Shown: positions 55,128-64,000 of the stretch, in pieces
How positions within the stretch are numbered: the stretch's first letter is position 1
Layout of the letters: each line of letters opens with the position of its first letter
DNA from: Methylomonas aurea
GTDB lineage: Bacteria > Pseudomonadota > Gammaproteobacteria > Methylococcales > Methylomonadaceae
DNA: 64,000 nucleotides
Direction of reading: 5' to 3'
Assembly: GCF_024505045.1 (NCBI RefSeq)
Contig: NZ_JANIBM010000003.1
Location: forward strand, 248,001-312,000
Program-made: the position numbers and the translations under genes
Notes under the pieces: model-generated
Told to the model about the DNA's origin: nothing
Database searches by the model: none
What the model saw: the letters and a program-made list of their open reading frames with translations, nothing else

Positions 55128-55669
55128 TGCGGCGCTGGTTGGCGGAAGTCCTGACCTTTTGGCGCCGTAGCGCAGATGAGAATTTACATTGGCGCTTGTC
55201 CCGACAGGACGACCTCGAGCAACTGCGCCGGGAGCAGGCTTTGGCCGAGCAGGAGTTGGTCGCCGAATTAAAAAAACGCAGCCAGCAACTCGCCCATGAA
55301 CTGGCTTTGAACAAGGCGCGGAATCAGAACGAACTGGCGATGCTGAAAACGCGTTGCCGACAAGACTTGCAGGATTACCAGCAGTACTTGCAATCGTTGG
55401 ACAGATTGAAAGATTCGCTGCGCCGCAGCTACAGCCATTTGCCGGAAGCGGTCGCATTCACGATCCATCATCACGCGAAGCAGTTGCTGAACCGGATGTG
55501 GGAAGCGGACGAACCGCAGCAGAAGTTGAAGATCGAGATGCAGTTGCTGCAATTGATGACAGCGGTGCATGAAGACAGCCGGGCTAGGTTACAGTCGGAC
55601 GTCGCCGAAGGCCTGCCGCAAAGGGCTTTGGCCTGTATCGACGCCGATCTCGATAATCAGATCGGCTGA
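55118..55669 (+). CDS. Unrecognised coiled-coil protein
   Basis: A 183-residue soluble protein, predicted mostly alpha-helical, with heptad-like coiled coil over about 28-100 (L-E-Q-L-R-R-E-Q-A-L-A-E-Q-E-L-V-A-E-L). A conserved-looking H-H-H-A-K-Q-L-L-N segment is near 118. No family recognised. The start overlaps the preceding membrane protein by 10 bases, and the end overlaps trkA (convergent) by 13 bases. An alternative Met is three codons in. The overlap argues that this and the preceding protein are produced together. Confidence 0.6.
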   Translation: MFVMRRWLAEVLTFWRRSADENLHWRLSRQDDLEQLRREQALAEQELVAELKKRSQQLAHELALNKARNQNELAMLKTRCRQDLQDYQQYLQSLDRLKDSLRRSYSHLPEAVAFTIHHHAKQLLNRMWEADEPQQKLKIEMQLLQLMTAVHEDSRARLQSDVAEGLPQRALACIDADLDNQIG

Positions 55670-57021
55670 AAATATTCCTCGATATCCTTAATCAATTTTT
55701 TGTTCAACGCGAACATCACAACGTGGTCGCCCTCCGCGAACACGGTATCGTGATGCACCGGAATCACTTCCTTTTCCCGAATCAAAGCGCCGAGAATCAC
55801 GCCGTCCGGCAAGTTGACTTGGTCGACGCGTAAGCCGACTACCGACGAGGAATTCTTGCTGCGGTGGGCGATGGCTTCGATGGCTTCGGCGCTGCCGCCG
55901 CAAACCGAACTGACGCCGACCACATCGCCTTTGCGGACGTGCTTTAAAATGCCGCCCAGGGTTTCCAGTTTGGGTTGAATCGCCAGATCGATGTCGCTGC
56001 CGTCCAGTAGTTTCAGGTAAGAATTGTTGTTGACCAGGCAGATCGATTTTTTCGCGCCCAGTTTTTTCGCGAGGCCGGCGGCGATCAGGTTGATGCCGTC
56101 GTTATTGGTAATGGCGCAGAACAGATCGATGTTTTCGATCATTTCTTCCTGCAGCAAGGATTCATCGGTGCAATCGCCGTGCAAAATCAAGGTATGGCGC
56201 AGATCGTTGGCGATTTCCCGGGCGCGGTTGATGTCTTTCTCGATGATTTTGACCTGGTAATTGTGTTGTAACGCAATGCCCAGCCGCTTACCGACATGGC
56301 CGCCGCCGGCCAGCATGATGGTTTTGATCGGCGATTCCAGTTTGTGCAGGTCGACCAGGGTTTTCAGGACTTTTTCGCGCGGGCAGACGAAAAACACTTC
56401 GTCGCCCGTCGCAATCACCGCCTCGCCGTTCACTGGTATGGCCTTGCCGTCGCGGAAAATCGCGGCAACGCGGATCATGCTATCGGCCAGTTTTTCCTTG
56501 ACTGCGTGGATGCGTTTGCCGGTCAGAAAGCCGGTGGGCACCACCCGGATCGAGAACAGTCTGACCAAGCCGTCGGCGAACTCGGAGACGTGTAAAGCGC
56601 CGGGATATTTGATCAGATTATGGATAGATTCGGTGACGACCTGCTCCGGGCTGATGACGATGTCGATGCCGCCGGGTTGGAATAGTTGTGGATGGTTGAG
56701 AAAGTCGATCGCCCGCACCCTGGCGATGGTTTTGGGCTTGCTGTACAGCGTATTGATTACTTGACAGGCCAGCATGTTGGTTTCGTCGCGGTCGGTGACG
56801 GCGATAACCATGTCGGCGTCGCGGATTCCGGCCTGTTCCAAGATGCTGGGGTGGGCGGCATTGCCTTCGATCGTGGCGATATCCAGGCGGCCTTTCAATT
56901 CCGTCAATAAACTGGGATTTTTGTCGATAACGACAATGTCGTTCTCTTCGCTGGCCAAAGCGCCGGCAACCGATGAGCCGGTTACGCCGGCACCAAGTAT
57001 CACTATTTTCATATAACTCAA
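55657..57021 (-). CDS. trkA: Trk potassium uptake regulatory subunit TrkA
   Basis: TrkA is the cytoplasmic NAD-binding subunit that gates TrkH/TrkG potassium channels. The 454-residue protein has two repeats of an RCK N domain with G-A-G-V-T-G-S-S-V-A (about 10-19) and G-G-G-H-V-G-K-R-L-G (about 242-251). Each is followed by an RCK C domain. Start could be 57021 or the Met three codons in. No trkH is adjacent. The 3' end overlaps the convergent coiled-coil gene. Confidence 0.95.
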   Translation of the reverse strand: MSYMKIVILGAGVTGSSVAGALASEENDIVVIDKNPSLLTELKGRLDIATIEGNAAHPSILEQAGIRDADMVIAVTDRDETNMLACQVINTLYSKPKTIARVRAIDFLNHPQLFQPGGIDIVISPEQVVTESIHNLIKYPGALHVSEFADGLVRLFSIRVVPTGFLTGKRIHAVKEKLADSMIRVAAIFRDGKAIPVNGEAVIATGDEVFFVCPREKVLKTLVDLHKLESPIKTIMLAGGGHVGKRLGIALQHNYQVKIIEKDINRAREIANDLRHTLILHGDCTDESLLQEEMIENIDLFCAITNNDGINLIAAGLAKKLGAKKSICLVNNNSYLKLLDGSDIDLAIQPKLETLGGILKHVRKGDVVGVSSVCGGSAEAIEAIAHRSKNSSSVVGLRVDQVNLPDGVILGALIREKEVIPVHHDTVFAEGDHVVMFALNKKLIKDIEEYFQPI

Positions 57022-57347
57022 CGCCGGAAATATGGGCTCTCAGGCTATTTTCCGCGAGACCGAACGCCTGTTGGTTTAAAGGCCGCGGATTATACGCCGA
57101 TCGCATGGCATGTCCATGGCAAAACCGAGACTTGAGAGGGGAGATAACCGCTGCCGCAGTTCAAAAGTCCTGCAGTGGAGTTGAAGAGCGAATGCATCTG
57201 CGCGTTGCGAACAGATTCGGCCTGAATACCAGGTGCGCCAATCGCAGCCGGTCTGCCGGCCTGTTACGTTAGGCGTGTTTTCTGGTCATTGCCGCCTCAT
57301 AGCGTTTATAATCGCAAACTTTGGTTCACTCTCACACTGGAAGTATC
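57022..57347. other. Divergent trkA-secA intergenic region
   Basis: About 325 bases. The secA promoter lies at the right end (57283-57312). The remainder shows no gene and no clear SecM-type leader peptide. Confidence 0.45.
57283..57312 (+). promoter_or_regulatory. Sigma-70 promoter of secA
   Basis: TGGTCA (57283-57288, four of six matches to TTGACA), an 18-base spacer and a perfect TATAAT (57307-57312). Transcription would start near 57319, giving a leader of about 29 bases. Confidence 0.6.
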
Positions 57348-60092
57348 ATGCTGGGTAAGCTGGTTAAAATGGTAGTTGGCAGCCGCAACGACAGGCTGGT
57401 CAAAAAGAAACGCAAGCTGGTCAAGAAAGTCAATGCGCTGGCCGCCGAGTACGAAAAATTATCCGACGCCGCCTTGCAAGGCAAAACTCAGGAGTTCCGC
57501 GACCGCCTAGCCCAGGGCGAAACACTCGACGATCTGTTGCCGGAAGCGTTTGCCGCAGTCCGCGAAGCTTCCACCCGCGTTTTCGGCATGCGCCATTTCG
57601 ACGTGCAGTTGATCGGCGGTATGGTGTTGCACAGCGGCAAGATCGCCGAGATGAAAACCGGTGAGGGTAAAACTCTGATGGCAACATTGGCGGCATACTT
57701 GAACGCGCTACCCGGTAAGGGTGTGCACGTCGTTACCGTTAACGATTACCTGGCGCGGCGCGACGCCGAATGGATGGGCCGGCTATACGGATTTCTGGGT
57801 TTGACCACCGGCGTCATCGTCAGCGACTTGACCCATGAACAGCGCAAATCCGCTTATGCCGCCGATATCACCTACGGCACCAACAACGAATTCGGTTTCG
57901 ACTACCTGCGCGACAACATGGCTTTCAGCTTGGAGCAGAAAGTCCAACGCGAACTGCATTTTGCCATCGTCGACGAGGTGGACTCGATTCTGATCGACGA
58001 GGCCAGAACGCCGTTGATCATTTCCGGCCAGGCTGAGGGCAGCACCGACATCTATCTGACCACCAACAGCATCATTCCGCATCTGACCAAGCAGGAAAAA
58101 GCCGAAGATCCTGAGCAGCAGGACAAAATGCCCGGCGATTACGCGGTCGATGAAAAGCAGCGGCAAATTCATCTGACCGAAGCCGGTTACGAAAAAGTCG
58201 AACGCTTGCTGGCCGAGCGAAACTTGATTCCGGAAGGCTCTACCTTGTACGACCCGGTCAACATCCGCTTGATGCATTACTTGAACGCCTCATTGCGGGC
58301 CCATGTATTGTTTCAGCGCGACGTCGATTACGTGGTCAAAGACGGCCAAGTCATCATTGTCGACGAATTTACCGGCAGGATGATGCTGGGCCGGCGTTGG
58401 TCCGAGGGCTTGCATCAGGCGATGGAGGCCAAGGAGGGGGTGCCGATTCAAAACGAGAACCAGACCCTGGCTTCAATCACCTTCCAGAACTATTTCCGCC
58501 TGTACCACAAGCTGTCCGGCATGACCGGAACCGCCGATACCGAGGCGTTCGAACTGAACAAAATCTACGGACTGGAAGTGGTGGTGATTCCGACCCACCG
58601 GCCGATGATCCGCAAGGATATGGGCGACTTGGTCTACCTGTCGGCCCGCGAGAAATACAAAGCCGTGATCGAAGATATCAAGGATTGCGCCAAACGCGGC
58701 CAACCGGTCTTGGTCGGTACCACCTCGATCGAAAATTCCGAGCGGATCTCGGCGATGTTGCGCGAGCAGGGCATCAAGCACGAAGTACTGAACGCGAAGC
58801 AGCATGAGCGCGAAGCGCACATTATCGAAATGGCCGGTTTGCCCGGTGCCGTGACGATTGCCACCAACATGGCCGGCCGCGGTACCGACATCGTCCTGGG
58901 CGGCAATTTGAATGCCGAACTCGAGGCGTTGGGGCCGGATGCCAGCGAAGCCGACAAGGAGCGCGTGCGCGGCGCCTGGCTGGATCGGCACGAGCAAGTC
59001 CTGGCCAGCGGCGGCCTGCACGTGATCGGCTCCGAACGCCACGAATCGCGGCGGATCGACAACCAATTGCGCGGCCGTTCCGGCCGGCAGGGCGATCCCG
59101 GTTCGACCCGGTTTTATTTGTCGCTGGAAGACGATTTGATGCGGATTTTCGCTTCGGAACGGGTAGCTTCTCTGATGCAGAAGCTGGGCATGGAAGAGGG
59201 CGAAGCCATCGAACATCCCTGGGTGACGCGTTCGATCGAAAGCGCGCAGCGCAAGGTAGAAAACCGCAACTTCGATATCCGTAAGGAAATTCTGGCTTAC
59301 GACGACGTTGCCAACGACCAGCGTAAAGTTATTTACGCCCAACGCAATGAATTGATGGCCGCCGAGGATATCAGCGACATCATCACCGCGATTCGTGCCG
59401 ACGTGTTGAACGAGGCGGTCACCCAGTTCATTCCGCCGAAAACGATGGAAGAGCAATGGGATGTGCGCGGCCTGGAAGCCCATTTGCAGCAGGAGTTCCA
59501 TTTGGATTTACCGCTGGTCGAGTGGCTGGATCGGGATCGCAGCTTGAACGAGCAGAAGTTGCGCCAGTTGATCGTGGAGAAAGCCGCGGAGGAAAGTTTG
59601 CGCCGCGAACAAACCGTAGGCGCCCAAGTCATGCGCCATTTCGAGAAATCGGTCATGCTGCAAGTGCTGGACAACGCCTGGAAAGAACATTTGGCGGCCA
59701 TGGACCAATTGCGCCAAGGTATCCATTTCCGCGGTTATGCGCAAAAGGACCCGAAGCAGGAGTACAAGCGCGAATCTTTCCAAATGTTCAACAGCTTGCT
59801 GGATCATATCAAGCACGAAGTGGTGACGATTTTGGCCCGGGTGCAGATCGCGCGGGAAGAGGATGTGCAAGCTATCGACGAACAGCGCCAAGCACCACAG
59901 GAAATGCATTTCGAGCACGCCGAAGCGCACTCGGTATTCGAGGATACTCAGGCGGCGCCAGCCGTGCCCGAGCCGGAATCCGAGTTGGCCGAACAGCCCT
60001 TCGTCCGCCATGGCGCCAAAGTTGGACGTAACGACCCCTGTCCCTGTGGTTCCGGCAAAAAATACAAGCAATGCCATGGTAAGCTAGATTGA
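57348..60092 (+). CDS. secA: Preprotein translocase ATPase SecA
   Basis: SecA drives preproteins through SecYEG. The 914-residue protein has Walker [10 protein letters not shown] (about 103-111) and the [12 protein letters not shown] motif. The second helicase domain has [14 protein letters not shown]. The helical scaffold has [14 protein letters not shown]. The zinc-binding tail [13 protein letters not shown] contacts SecB and phospholipid. The ATG at 57348 with a GGAAG site is preferred over the upstream in-frame GTG at 57321. No secM-like gene is upstream. Confidence 0.98.
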   Translation: MLGKLVKMVVGSRNDRLVKKKRKLVKKVNALAAEYEKLSDAALQGKTQEFRDRLAQGETLDDLLPEAFAAVREASTRVFGMRHFDVQLIGGMVLHSGKIAEMKTGEGKTLMATLAAYLNALPGKGVHVVTVNDYLARRDAEWMGRLYGFLGLTTGVIVSDLTHEQRKSAYAADITYGTNNEFGFDYLRDNMAFSLEQKVQRELHFAIVDEVDSILIDEARTPLIISGQAEGSTDIYLTTNSIIPHLTKQEKAEDPEQQDKMPGDYAVDEKQRQIHLTEAGYEKVERLLAERNLIPEGSTLYDPVNIRLMHYLNASLRAHVLFQRDVDYVVKDGQVIIVDEFTGRMMLGRRWSEGLHQAMEAKEGVPIQNENQTLASITFQNYFRLYHKLSGMTGTADTEAFELNKIYGLEVVVIPTHRPMIRKDMGDLVYLSAREKYKAVIEDIKDCAKRGQPVLVGTTSIENSERISAMLREQGIKHEVLNAKQHEREAHIIEMAGLPGAVTIATNMAGRGTDIVLGGNLNAELEALGPDASEADKERVRGAWLDRHEQVLASGGLHVIGSERHESRRIDNQLRGRSGRQGDPGSTRFYLSLEDDLMRIFASERVASLMQKLGMEEGEAIEHPWVTRSIESAQRKVENRNFDIRKEILAYDDVANDQRKVIYAQRNELMAAEDISDIITAIRADVLNEAVTQFIPPKTMEEQWDVRGLEAHLQQEFHLDLPLVEWLDRDRSLNEQKLRQLIVEKAAEESLRREQTVGAQVMRHFEKSVMLQVLDNAWKEHLAAMDQLRQGIHFRGYAQKDPKQEYKRESFQMFNSLLDHIKHEVVTILARVQIAREEDVQAIDEQRQAPQEMHFEHAEAHSVFEDTQAAPAVPEPESELAEQPFVRHGAKVGRNDPCPCGSGKKYKQCHGKLD

Positions 60093-60098
60093 TATGGA

Positions 60099-60129
60099 TT
60101 GCGGTGCCGCCCAAGCTGCGGCACCGCAA
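60099..60129 (+). terminator. Strong hairpin after secA
   Basis: TTGCGGTGCCGC (60099-60110) and GCGGCACCGCAA (60118-60129) form a perfect 12-bp stem with a 7-base loop, starting 6 bases past the secA stop. There is no T-run, so it may act with Rho or as an mRNA-end stabiliser. Confidence 0.55.
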
Positions 60130-60220
60130 CGATTCGGTGCCCGGAGTTTAGAAGTCGGCTCGCCGTTGCCAATCCTGCGGCACCAGGCTTAACAGTCCAC
60201 TAGTTGCAAAGGTAATCACT

Positions 60221-62722
60221 ATGCCGCATAGAGTTTTTCATAAAAGCAGTCCCGCCGCCGACATCACCAAGCTGCCGAAACTCGGCATGGAAAAAAAGCA
60301 TTTCATCGCCGATTTCAAGCACTACTACAGCCACCGGCTCGGCCGCGACGAAAATTGCCGCTCGCCCCATTACGCCTACGAAGCGCTGTCGCTAGCCATC
60401 AGCGACCGCTTGGTCGAGCGCTGGAAAAAGACTTACAACGTCTATCGCGACTCGGATTGTAAAAAAGCGTTTTACCTGTCGATGGAGTTTCTGATCGGCC
60501 GATCCCTGAGTAACGCGATGTTGAATCTAGGCGTCGATAACGTCGTCAAACAGGCTTTGTACGATTTGGGCCTGGAGATGGAAGAATTGGTGGAAAGCGA
60601 GCCGGATGCCGGGTTGGGCAACGGTGGTCTGGGCCGATTGGCCGCCTGTTTTATCGATAGCTGCGCCACCTTGCAACTACCGGTCACCGGCTACGGTTTG
60701 CGCTACGAGTACGGCATGTTCTCGCAGCAAATCGTCAACGGCGAACAGGTCGAGCGTCCCGACCATTGGCTGCGCATGGGCAACGTCTGGGAAATCGAGC
60801 GTCCGGAATACATGCACCGCATCAAATTCGGCGGCCGCACCCAAAGCCATATCGACGAAAAGGGCCATAAACGCACGAGTTGGATTGACACCCACGACGT
60901 GTTGGCCATGCCGTACGACACGCCGGTGCCGGGTTACAAAAACGGCACGGTAAATACCTTGCGGCTATGGAAAGCGATAGCCACCGAAGAATTCAATCTG
61001 CAGGAATTCAACGCCGGCGACTATGCCGAGGCCGTCGCCGAGAAAAATACCGCCGAAAATATCACGATGGTGTTGTATCCGAACGATGCCAACGAGAACG
61101 GCAAGGCCTTGCGCCTGCAGCAACAGTATTTGTTGGCTTCCGCTAGTCTGCAGGACGTGATCGCCAACTGGGTGGGCCGCCACGGCAACAACTTTGCCAA
61201 ATTTGCCGAGAAGAACTGTTTCCAACTCAACGATACCCATCCCAGCATTGCCGTTGCCGAATTGATGCGCTTGTTGATGGATATTCATGGCCTGTCCTGG
61301 AAAGAGGCCTGGAATATCACGCGCAGTACCATGGCCTACACTAACCACACGCTGTTGCCGGAAGCGTTGGAAAAATGGTCGGTCCGGCTGATGCAAACCC
61401 TGCTGCCGCGGCTGATGGAGATCATTTTCGACATCAACGCCCATTTCATGGCCGAGGTTTCGGCGCGCTGGCCCGGAGACGGCCCACGGATGGCGCGGAT
61501 GTCCATCATCGAGGAAGGCCCCGAAAAACAAGTACGGATGGCCTTCCTGGCTATCGTCGGCAGCTTTTCGGTCAACGGCGTCGCCGAGTTGCACTCCAAA
61601 TTGCTGAAGGAAGGCCTGTTTAAGGATTTTTACGAACTATGGCCGCATAAATTCAACAATAAAACCAATGGCGTAACCCCGCGGCGTTGGCTGGCGGGCT
61701 GCAATCCGGAATTGGCGGAATTTATCACCGAAACGATAGGCGATGCCTGGGTCACCGATCTGTCGCAACTGGCCAAATTACGGCCCTACGCCGAGGATGC
61801 TGCATTCCGCAAGAAATGGTACGAATTGAATCGGGCCAGCAAGCAGCGACTAGTCGATTACAAGAAAGAAGAGCACGACATCGAAATCAATGTCGACGCG
61901 CTGTTCGATGTGCAGGTTAAACGGATCCACGAGTACAAACGCCAGATTCTGAACGTGTTGCACGTGATTCATCTGTACGACCGGATCAAGCGCGGCGATA
62001 CCGCCAATTGGGTCGATCGTTGCGTGCTGATCGGCGGCAAAGCAGCGCCCGGCTACGTGATGGCCAAAAAAATCATCAAGTTGATCAACAACGTGGCGAA
62101 TGTGATCAACGACGACCCCGACGTCGGCGATAAACTGAAACTGGTGTTCATGCCGAACTACTGCGTATCGGCCATGGAAAAAATCTGCCCCGGCGCCGAT
62201 TTATCCGAGCAGATTTCGACGGCCGGCAAAGAGGCCTCCGGCACTGGCAATATGAAGTTCATGATGAACGGCGCGTTGACGATAGGCACGCTGGACGGCG
62301 CTAACATCGAGATTCGTGAGGAAGTCGGCGCGGAGAATTTTTTCCTGTTCGGCCTGACCGAAGCGGAAGTCGAAGCCTTACGGCCCCATTACGATCCGCA
62401 ATCCTACATCAACCAGGATCCCGATTTGCAAGGCGTGATGCGCTTGCTTGAATGCGGCCATTTCAACCAGTTCGAGCCGGGCATCTTCGACGACATTATC
62501 GGTTCGGTCAAAAGTCCGCACGATCCGTGGATGACGCTCGCCGATTTCCGTAGTTATATCGATGCCCAGCGCCGGGTGGATCTGGCCTACCGCGACCAGG
62601 AACGCTGGACCAAGATGAGTATCATCAATACCGCCGCCAGCGGCAAGTTCTCCACCGACCGGACCATCAGCGAATATAACCGCGATATCTGGAAGCTGGA
62701 GCCGGTCAAGGTTGACAACTAA
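60221..62722 (+). CDS. glgP: Glycogen/alpha-glucan phosphorylase
   Basis: GlgP releases glucose 1-phosphate from glycogen using PLP. The 833-residue protein is of normal length. It has L-S-M-E-F-L-I-G-R-S-L near 87-97, G-L-G-N-G-G-L-G-R-L-A-A-C, the F-Q-L-N-D-T-H-P region, and T-N-G-V-T-P-R-R-W-L. The PLP-Lys segment is E-A-S-G-T-G-N-M-K-F-M-M-N-G-A-L-T-I-G. An AAAGG site lies before the ATG. It stands alone rather than with glgA/B/C. It supports glycogen storage, common in type I methanotrophs. Confidence 0.96.
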   Translation: MPHRVFHKSSPAADITKLPKLGMEKKHFIADFKHYYSHRLGRDENCRSPHYAYEALSLAISDRLVERWKKTYNVYRDSDCKKAFYLSMEFLIGRSLSNAMLNLGVDNVVKQALYDLGLEMEELVESEPDAGLGNGGLGRLAACFIDSCATLQLPVTGYGLRYEYGMFSQQIVNGEQVERPDHWLRMGNVWEIERPEYMHRIKFGGRTQSHIDEKGHKRTSWIDTHDVLAMPYDTPVPGYKNGTVNTLRLWKAIATEEFNLQEFNAGDYAEAVAEKNTAENITMVLYPNDANENGKALRLQQQYLLASASLQDVIANWVGRHGNNFAKFAEKNCFQLNDTHPSIAVAELMRLLMDIHGLSWKEAWNITRSTMAYTNHTLLPEALEKWSVRLMQTLLPRLMEIIFDINAHFMAEVSARWPGDGPRMARMSIIEEGPEKQVRMAFLAIVGSFSVNGVAELHSKLLKEGLFKDFYELWPHKFNNKTNGVTPRRWLAGCNPELAEFITETIGDAWVTDLSQLAKLRPYAEDAAFRKKWYELNRASKQRLVDYKKEEHDIEINVDALFDVQVKRIHEYKRQILNVLHVIHLYDRIKRGDTANWVDRCVLIGGKAAPGYVMAKKIIKLINNVANVINDDPDVGDKLKLVFMPNYCVSAMEKICPGADLSEQISTAGKEASGTGNMKFMMNGALTIGTLDGANIEIREEVGAENFFLFGLTEAEVEALRPHYDPQSYINQDPDLQGVMRLLECGHFNQFEPGIFDDIIGSVKSPHDPWMTLADFRSYIDAQRRVDLAYRDQERWTKMSIINTAASGKFSTDRTISEYNRDIWKLEPVKVDN

Positions 62723-62729
62723 CGGTGCG

Positions 62730-63212
62730 ATGCTGGATATCGTCCTGTTCGAGCCGGAAATTCCGGCCAATACCGGCAATATCATCCGGCTTTGCGCCAA
62801 CACCGGCGCTCATCTGCATTTGATTCAGCCGCTGGGCTTCGATCTGGACGACAAGCGCTTGCGCCGGGCCGGTCTGGATTACCACGAGTGGGTTAATATC
62901 CGCCAATATGCGTCCTTGGCGGATTACGTGCAAAAAGCCAAGCCCAGCCGCTTGTTCGCATTAACCACTAAAGGCTCGGTGGTCTACAGCGAGGTTAATT
63001 TCCAGCCGGGCGATGCGTTGTTGTTCGGCCCGGAGACCCGCGGTTTGCCGGCTGCGTTTCTCGGTGTGCATCCGGCCCAACTTCAGCTCTATCTGCCGAT
63101 GCGCAAGGAAAGCCGCAGCCTGAATCTTTCCAACACCGTTGCGATCGTGCTTTACGAAGCGATGAAGCAATTGCGTTTTCCGGACGCCGTGATCAAACCG
63201 CGTTTGGTTTGA
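62730..63212 (+). CDS. trmL: tRNA (cytidine/uridine-34-2'-O)-methyltransferase TrmL
   Basis: TrmL methylates the ribose of the wobble base in certain leucine tRNAs. The 160-residue SPOUT protein has P-E-I-P-A-N-T-G-N-I-I-R-L-C, F-A-L-T-T-K-G, F-G-P-E-T-R-G-L-P and the knot motif M-R-K-E-S-R-S-L-N-L-S-N-T-V-A-I-V. The ATG at 62730, 7 bases after the glgP stop, gives the usual N-terminus. Confidence 0.95.
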   Translation: MLDIVLFEPEIPANTGNIIRLCANTGAHLHLIQPLGFDLDDKRLRRAGLDYHEWVNIRQYASLADYVQKAKPSRLFALTTKGSVVYSEVNFQPGDALLFGPETRGLPAAFLGVHPAQLQLYLPMRKESRSLNLSNTVAIVLYEAMKQLRFPDAVIKPRLV

Positions 63213-63260
63213 ATCCCCTGCTAGCGACTTAAAAGCTCGCCGGCGCTTGCCTACTTATTC

Positions 63261-63638
63261 TTAAGCGTTCTTATTTTTGCGATAAGTTTGCGCAGCGTAA
63301 TTCTTGGCTTGATCTTTCGAATTCTCAGAAAAGAAGTTCTTGTAACAGCCGCCGTTTCGATCGGCAACCGCCCGGCATATATCCTTGAATAGGCTGGTAT
63401 TGTCGAGCACTGCTCGCGGGCTCAGGCCGTGCTGGTTGGTCAGGTAATAAGAAACGCCCATCAGATAAGCCTTTTCCCGGCCGTTGAGTTTGATCAAAGT
63501 CTTTTTCTGCTTGTCGTATACATAATACGACGTCAAGGCCAACAGGCTCAGGCCCAGAAATTTGGTCCACAACAAGATGTAGGAATGGTCTTCGAAAAGC
63601 GTTTGGCCCTTATTCAGAATGGCTTCGGTTCTGGTCAT
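63261..63638 (-). CDS. Small membrane-anchored protein, unknown function
   Basis: A 125-residue protein that I do not recognise. One hydrophobic segment is at about 24-41 (W-T-K-F-L-G-L-S-L-L-A-L-T-S-Y-Y-V-Y), followed by a Lys-rich polar part. The C-terminal half has two Cys (D-I-C-R and G-G-C-Y) that could form a disulfide if exported. The protein converges on trmL with a 48-base gap. Base composition and the absence of a competing frame suggest a real gene. Confidence 0.55.
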   Translation of the reverse strand: MTRTEAILNKGQTLFEDHSYILLWTKFLGLSLLALTSYYVYDKQKKTLIKLNGREKAYLMGVSYYLTNQHGLSPRAVLDNTSLFKDICRAVADRNGGCYKNFFSENSKDQAKNYAAQTYRKNKNA

Positions 63639-64000
63639 GATGATCCTCGTCAGAAATATCCGCCCATATTAATTTAACCGGCTGGCGCTGTCCAAACTGC
63701 CATGCCGGCCTTCGGACGGAAGCATAAAAATTGAGTCTGCCAAATCTAACCGCGATAGCTGGGTGTTGCCGACTCAAATTTAGAATATCCGGCAGATGCG
63801 AGGCGCTGGTATCGGGGAATACCCGCTCCGTTCGAGTCGAAGATTGGTTTTGGTGCAAGATTCGACTGATTTTGCCTGCTTGTGGTGCATTTAGGGTGCG
63901 AGATTGGCCGGATATCGGCGGAAAAAGGCTGCTAGCGGCGTATTTTCGTTTTGGCACCAACTTTGCATTATTGATGTTGTGTGTTGTTACTCCTACCTGT
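63639..64000. other. Right-edge region without a confident gene
   Basis: About 360 bases upstream of the small membrane protein gene. A minus-strand frame here resembles no family and has no ribosome binding site. The last 50 bases carry a full-consensus sigma-54 promoter. No TGT-N10-ACA site was found, so NifA control is not shown. Confidence 0.5.
63951..63967 (+). promoter_or_regulatory. Full-consensus sigma-54 promoter at right edge
   Basis: TTGGCACCAACTTTGCA: TGGCAC, five bases, TTGCA, with GG at 63953-63954 and GC at 63965-63966; all 11 specified positions match. Start site near 63978, pointing out of the window. The gene it serves is not visible. Confidence 0.8.

Noticed and set aside
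63610-63960. Minus-strand 116-codon frame at the right edge
   Set aside because: It overlaps the start of the better gene at 63638, has unlikely composition, and resembles no family.

Overview
The window looks like chromosome of a nitrogen-fixing, exopolysaccharide-producing gammaproteobacterium, most probably a Methylomonas-like methanotroph. The gammaproteobacterial signs are the dusB-fis pair, NifL-dependent nifLA beside rnf, and mltD / rnhA synteny. FchA fits one-carbon metabolism through tetrahydrofolate. The PEP-CTERM accessory genes fit the surface polysaccharide systems common in methanotrophs. The genus is an inference; no rRNA or methane oxidation gene lies in the window.

Layout. 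1-11.8 kb is housekeeping: the 3' part of sbcC, an exosortase-associated small protein, tex, small membrane proteins, an RlpA-like protein, and a leftward dusB-fis-purH-purD operon. 11.9-26.4 kb is an accessory, partly AT-rich region. It holds an overlapping cysC/DHH-phosphoesterase pair, an orphan membrane protein, a DevBCA-type exporter, a PEP-CTERM surface protein with a sigma-54-like promoter, a PrsT-like TPR protein and a methyltransferase. A leftward run of serine protease, PEP-CTERM-type sugar transferase, ThiF/E1-like enzyme and nitroreductase closes it. 26.6-30.1 kb returns to core genes (lpxH, cyclophilin, cysS, fchA).

30.1-32.3 kb is an insertion-sequence graveyard. A complete IS5-type element with a CTAA target duplication sits inside an older relative, together with IS256 and IS30 fragments. 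An AT-rich acyltransferase gene follows.

33.7-43.4 kb is a nitrogen-fixation electron-supply block. nifL-nifA point left; rnfABCDGEH, bfd and bfr point right. The intergenic region carries two NifA-type upstream activator sites (TGT-N10-ACA) and a sigma-54 promoter facing each way. This layout implies that NifA activates both its own operon and the Rnf complex, which supplies low-potential electrons to nitrogenase, with bacterioferritin handling iron.

43.7-64 kb holds a second sigma-54 activator plus HDOD protein, mltD, a methyltransferase, rnhA, a GIY-YIG protein, and a TonB-dependent receptor with a possible Fur box. Next come a MazG-like protein with GarR/Hyi-type enzymes, a VOC protein, a membrane plus coiled-coil pair, trkA, secA, glgP and trmL. 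The window ends on a full-consensus sigma-54 promoter pointing out of it. The best candidates for something undescribed are the ThiF-like/nitroreductase/methyltransferase group in the PEP-CTERM region and the cysC-DHH pair.
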